Shown here: positions 59,235 to 64,000 of the stretch, piece by piece
How positions within the stretch are numbered: position 1 is the stretch's first letter
Layout of the letters: each line of letters begins with the position of its first letter
Program-made: the position numbers and the translations under genes
Notes under the pieces: generated by a model
Database searches by the model: none
What the model saw: the letters and a program-made list of their open reading frames with translations, nothing else
What the model was told of the DNA's origin: nothing
Assembly: GCF_024679095.1 (NCBI RefSeq)
Contig: NC_066534.1
Span: forward strand, 19,391,867-19,455,866
Source: Eriocheir sinensis
Lineage: Eukaryota; Arthropoda; Malacostraca; Decapoda; Varunidae
Direction: 5' to 3'
DNA length: 64,000 bases

Positions 59235-59964
59235 TTACCTTATCGCTTGTGTGAGTCTTCCCCTGCATAGGAACAGCCGCGTCATCCAGGGGTAGACCAG
59301 GGAATCAACCACTCATATCCACAGTAGACCAGGCAATCAACCACTCCTCCAGGGGCCGGTAGACCAGGAATTCAACCACTCAGCGGATGACCAGTGTTGT
59401 GTAGCTCTCCAGTCTGAAATCGAGGGAGTTTGTAACCTAACCGATCATGGATATTAATCAGTGTTTCTACTCAAAGACAAACTGTGTGCGATGAACATTC
59501 AGCGACTCGGAAATAATCACTGGATATTTACGACACGATAACAAAAATATCCGAAGCCACACCTGAACCATTGGGTACCTGCGACATTATCAGTAAAGGC
59601 AATTAGGACACTCACTAACCAGGACGTCTCAGAACAAGTGCGCCGAGGACTATTATGGAGGCTAACATGGCGGTAGTCCGGGGCGTGGAACCTCATCAAC
59701 GGTAGCGGTGTGTTCTGTGGTTGAGGCTCGGCCGTGGAGGTTTCTTGTAGACCCGGGTGGATGTGGTAATGCCCGGGTGGAGCAGCAACGGCCGTAGAGG
59801 GTTGGGATGTACACTGTAGACTCTTATGTATACTGTAGAGTCTTCCATGGCAAACGTTGCCCGTTCTTTACTAACTAGAGAGAGAGAAAGACACAGAGAG
59901 AGATTGAGAGATAGAGAGACAGACAGAGAGAGACAGAGACAGAGAGAGAGATTGAGAGAGAGAG

Positions 59965-60455
59965 ACAGAGCAACACACACACACAGACGTACGCACAGTG
60001 CAGTGAGGGAGAATTAAGCAACACACACACACACACACAGACGTACACAGTGCTGGGAGGGAGAATTAAGCAACACACACACACACACAGACGTACGCAC
60101 AGTGCAGTGAGGGAGAATTAAGCAACACACACACACAGACGTACACAGTGCTGGGAGGGAGAATTAAGCAACACACACGCACACACAGACGTACACAGTG
60201 CAGTGAGGGAGAATTAAGCAACACACACACACAGACGTACACAGTGCTGGGAGGGAGAATTAAGCAACACACACACACAGACGTACACAGTGCTGGGAGG
60301 GAGAATTAAGCAACACACACACACAGACGTACACAGTGCTGGGAGGGAGAATTAAGCAACACACACACACAGACGTACGCACAGTGCAGTGAGGGAGAAT
60401 CAAGCAACACACACGCACACACAGACGTACACAGTGCTGGGAGGGAGGAAGGACA
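59965..60455 (+). repeat. 50-60-bp minisatellite with embedded (CA)n
   Basis: About nine units of GAGGGAGAATTAAGCAACAC, (CA)n, GACGTACACAGTG alternating between CTGGGAGG and CAGTGAGG versions. The CA run length varies between units. A GA/CAGA-rich tract at 59875-59965 precedes it. Confidence 0.9.
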
Positions 60456-60789
60456 GGCAGCATGGCGGTACATTGTTTATTACGGAACGAAATTCGCGTT
60501 ACAGCTGCAAGGTGCTCTCAACCACAATGCCTTACAAAACCAGCAGTAGTTACCTCCTCCTGCTGCAGCGACCTCCCCAAGACGGAGGGCCCCCAGACCC
60601 CGCCCAGCGAGGATGCGCCTCCCCGGCCACCTGGTCAAAGCCTGGTCAACCAGTCAGCCAGAGAGGTGCGCCCCCGCCGACAGGGCCCAGAAGCCTTCCG
60701 CATCGGGCGGGTCACCACAGCCGCCTCTTCTTGCTGCTCAGGAACACAACAGGCTAAAAGGCAACAGTTACACACACGGACATATAAAA

Positions 60790-60905
60790 AAAAGAAATCC
60801 TAACCGACATCTCAGAGGGAGACGCCCAAAGACGGCAGACTCAAACGCAGAACGGAAAACACCCGTTCTGTGAAAAGAACAACCGTTGTACCCCTAACAC
60901 CCTAG
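60790..60905 (+). repeat. Direct repeat shared with 62400-62525
   Basis: GACATCTCAGAGGGAGACG, GACTCAAACGCAGAACGG, CACCCGTTCTGTGAAA, CAACCGTTGT and CTAACACCCTA occur in the same order at both places. Nature unknown; may bound a larger element covering the GC-rich, CCCGCC-containing stretch 60905-62400, in which I see no gene. Confidence 0.6.
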
Positions 60906-62399
60906 GCCCCACCAGCCTCCTCCTGTGAGGAAAACTGGTCCTCAGTTTGGGCAGCTCGTAAGGAGCTACCCTGACGGCAAAGCTGTAACACAGACTGGCC
61001 CGTGTACAACTCCGCCGCCTAAACTATCACCTTGCCAGACCTCCCTACGGGAGAATCTGACATCTATCTGCGCGTCTTTCAAGCGTTGCTCCGACTCCCT
61101 ACCCGCCCGACCACCCGTCCGCCCGCCCGTTCCCACGAACGCCCGCCCGTCCGCCCATCCGCCCCGCCCCTACCCGCCAAAGCGTGCGAGCAGAGGTACG
61201 ACGAGCGTCAGTGCGGCGGAACGTAGCGTCTGGGTTCCGTGCGTTCGCGTGTGGCCGTCACGGTTCAGCGTAGACGCTGCTGCCTGCCTACCTGACCGAG
61301 GGTGGGGTGCCCGCCCGACAACCTGACCGCAAGGTGGCCTGCCTACCTATCTGATGGCCTGACTTACAGCCTGACCACCAGACAGCTTGCCTGTCACCTG
61401 CTAGCCTGACTGCCAGGTGGCACACCCGCCCGTCGGCCTGATGGACAGACGGCCACGCCCATGCCTTCCTGACACAGTGATTAGCTAAGTCCCCCGCCAA
61501 CACCCCACACAAAAAAAAGACACTCACACAAAAAAAAAACTCACACACCCTACATAACCTGCACCGTAGTGCTACCCCAAACCTCAGCAGCTCCCGCGTT
61601 GCACACCGCCACCGCCGTTGGTCGCCCGGCAGCATCCACCCAGCAGGGACAACAGCTAAAGAGCTAGGGAGGAAGGGGGTTATGGGGAAAAAAACATGCA
61701 TAGAAATGAAATCCTAGCAGTCACACAGCAACACACAGCAAAAGGTCAAACACACGGCAGGCCTGCCATCACACACACAAACACACACAGCACACACTAA
61801 ACCAAATACCGTGGATATACCGTAGTGACGTGATGTGATGTCCTCGCTGCACGCGCCTCCGGACTGCCACACACACACGCTAGCTATTGGGTATAAACAC
61901 ACGGGAAAAAGGCATAGAAAAAAAAGACATCCTAAATAAAATAACACACACAAGCACTCAGCGGGGGTTTGGGGAGGCAGACGGAGGAGGGCCAGCATGG
62001 GAAAGGGGAATCGCCCTGCCCAGGAGATGGATATGGTCTTGGCACCCCCCCCCTGGCGTGAAGGTTACCCAACACACCAGGCGGTAAGGCTCGACACAAC
62101 CCAAATCCCAGGAGACTCATCCCCCAACCCACTTCCAGCCCACCAACCATTCTACCCCACCCTCCCTTACCCACTAAGTACCCACAGACATACACCAAAA
62201 AAAAGACTCCACTCCCATCAGACTCCTTGGAAGAAGGCAGCCTGATCCACCTAATAAAAAAGCCAGGCTCAACCTTACGGAAGAGTCTGGCAAAACGTCG
62301 GCGGAGACAACGCGAAAGGCAACGCCTGGCCAAGCAGAGCCCGACCGCTCTGACCCCCGGAAGAGAGGCCAGAGTAGCTAGAGTCGGCTTCCTCCTACA

Positions 62400-62525
62400 G
62401 AGAAAACCGACAAAAAAACTTCAGACATCTCGGAGGGAGACCGCCTGAAGGTGGAAGACTCAAACGCAGAACGGAATCACACCCGTTCTGTGAAAGAGCC
62501 AACCGTTGTTACACCTAACACCCTA
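62400..62525 (+). repeat. Direct repeat shared with 60790-60905
   Basis: Same ordered motifs as the copy at 60790, about 1.6 kb away in direct orientation. Possibly LTR-like or two copies of one dispersed repeat. Confidence 0.6.
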
Positions 62526-62699
62526 ACACCCTACACCAGCTAAACAAACACCCTACACCCTGACGTGCTGCTCCCGCGCTGCGCCGATGCTCTCCACTTA
62601 CGCGCCTCTGAAAGAACAAGACCGACTTAGACACAACCCAGGAGACAGTGACGAGAATTAGACACATGATGAAAATTATACAAGAGCAACAGTATTTAA

Positions 62700-62820
62700 T
62701 GATCTCGTTATTTGACTGATTATCATTTCATTACTATTATTGGTATTGTTATATTCATTACTATTATTGGTATTATTATATTCATTATTATTATTGGTAT
62801 TATCATAATCATTATCATTG
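62700..62820. repeat. Tandem ATTACTATTATTGGTATT repeat
   Basis: Four units of about 27 bp (TTCATTACTATTATTGGTAT) with small changes. Confidence 0.85.
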
Positions 62821-62990
62821 TTTACCTGGGCGCCAGAGGATACCGGCAAAGGGTGACACACACGGCCACCTCCATCAACGTGTCTCTCCAGGCGGGGCAA
62901 CACGCTGGAAGTACAGGGAGACTCAGACATGCGGAGAGGCAGCGGCAGAGACATCCAGACATCTTGGCTCAGACACAGGTGGCTGCTCCA

Positions 62991-63140
62991 TTAACCCGGT
63001 AGCAGCGACGGGCCAAGTTTGTGGCTTTACCGTGTAGCAGCGATGGGCCAAGTTCGTGCCATGATATTTAAACCCCCAAAATAGATGATGCATAATCTGA
63101 TCACAAATGCTTTGATATATATTATGAAATGGCTTGTGTG
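62991..63140. mobile_element. TTAA element, truncated copy (family G)
   Basis: Starts TTAACCCGGTAGCAGCGACG, has two copies of the 35-bp end unit and the same interior as the other family G copies. It is then cut at about 63140 by the 3' end of the LINE at 63141-64000. Confidence 0.75.
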
Positions 63141-64000
63141 TCCAAACTCCTTATGCAAGAGTTAAGAACATAAGGAGTCTGCAAGAGGCTGGTTAGGTTA
63201 TACAAGGCCATGGCTTTATCTAACCTCTTCTTGAATGTATCTATGGTATTGGCACCCACAACATGGCCCCCAAGCCTGTTCCACTCATCCACCACTCTGT
63301 TAGTAAACCAATTCTTGCCTATGTCTTTGTTGAATCTGAATTTGTCTAACTTAAAACCATTGCCACGCGTCCTACCTGGCTCTTTAACTATCAAAATCTT
63401 ATTGACATCCCCTTTATTAAATCCCTTCATCCATTTATACACTTCGATCAAGTCTCCTCGCAACCTTCGCCTTTCTAGCGAGTGTAGATTTAACTGCTTC
63501 AGCCTGTCTTCATAAGGCAAGTTTCTCACCCCCTGAATCATCTTTGTCATCCTCCTCTGTACAGATTCTAACACCTTGATATCCATTCTATAGTAGGGGG
63601 ACCAGAACTGAACCGCATAATCGAGATGAGGTCTAACTAGTGCTAAGTAAAGTTTGAGGATGACTTCAGCGCTCCTATTGCTTACGCTCCTTGAGATGAA
63701 ACCAAGTACTCTGTTGGCCCAATTTTTGGCCTGAATGCATTGAGCCCTAGGACGGAGGTCAGCGCTCACTAGGACTCCTAAGTCTCTCTCAAGCCCAGAC
63801 CTGCTTAGAGGAGTGCCATTTAAGGAGTAATTGTGTGAGGGGTTGTTCCTGCCTACACTCAGAATGCTACACCTCCCGACATTGAATTCCATCTGCCACT
63901 TCCCCGCCCAATCATATAGTCTGTCAAGCTCATCCTGGAAAACGGTAGCGTCCCTGTCTGATTGGGTTACACTACCGATCTTGGTATCATCTGTGAACTT
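63141..64000 (-). mobile_element. Non-LTR retrotransposon reverse transcriptase, 3' part, runs off the window
   Basis: Open minus-strand frame from the window end to a stop near 63122. It enters at KFTDDTKIGS, which contains the catalytic xxDD motif, and continues with WQMEFNVGRC, LERDLGVLVSADL, RPHLDYAVQFWSPYYRMDI, LESVQRRMTKMIQG and WFTNRVVDEWNRL. This is the RT thumb and C-terminus typical of jockey/CR1-like LINEs in arthropods. The frame is uninterrupted for about 290 codons, so the copy is young. Its 3' end at about 63141 lies inside a TTAA element (62991-63140), and the last codons come from that element. No poly(A) tail is visible. Confidence 0.85.

Noticed and set aside
59630..59697. 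Possible first exon on the minus strand (MLASIIVLGALVLRRP then GTTAGT)
   Set aside because: No following exon in frame could be found; could be chance hydrophobic frame.
60462..60803. Plus-strand frame starting MAVHCLLRN, 113 codons, resembling a mitochondrial leader
   Set aside because: No family recognised, low-complexity Pro/Gln content, overlaps a repeat at its 3' end; too weak to call.

Overview
The window is animal nuclear DNA, most consistent with a decapod crustacean. This is inferred from very dense and long dinucleotide microsatellites, intron-rich genes, many decayed non-LTR retrotransposons, tRNA-derived SINEs and small TTAA-flanked elements. The species cannot be fixed from sequence alone. 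All the real coding content I can support lies on the minus strand and is split into short exons, so most long open frames in the window are microsatellite or transposon artefacts.

Layout. About 1-14.5 kb holds no gene I can support; it is microsatellites ((CA)n, (GA)n, (AT)n, GGAA/CCTT tracts) and tandem repeats of roughly 18 to 170 bp. From 34.07 kb down to 16.38 kb runs a complete 17-exon gene for the poly(A)-binding CCCH zinc-finger protein ZC3H14/Nab2, which I reconstruct as 994 residues with every intron phase consistent. From 48.06 kb down to 37.21 kb runs a complete 11-exon gene for the J-domain protein DNAJC21, 573 residues, with one apparent GC-AG intron. The two genes are in head-to-tail tandem about 3.1 kb apart. 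One serves mRNA poly(A) control and the other 60S ribosome maturation; nothing in the sequence suggests joint function.

From about 48 to 64 kb the window is a transposon graveyard: non-LTR reverse transcriptase and endonuclease pieces, a Ty3/gypsy pol remnant, several SINEs, a 24-bp satellite of about 1.1 kb, and two recognisable exons of a broken pyruvate kinase copy cut by a SINE and separated by a LINE fragment.

The most unusual signal is a large, diverse set of short elements bounded by TTAA, with inverted ends mostly starting TTAACC (piggyBac-like hallmarks). At least eight families are present. One family of about 250 bp has six copies within 30 kb and carries a conserved piece of a LINE reverse transcriptase; all six copies point the same way, antisense to the two host genes. 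Another family's end has been amplified into a 35-bp tandem array.
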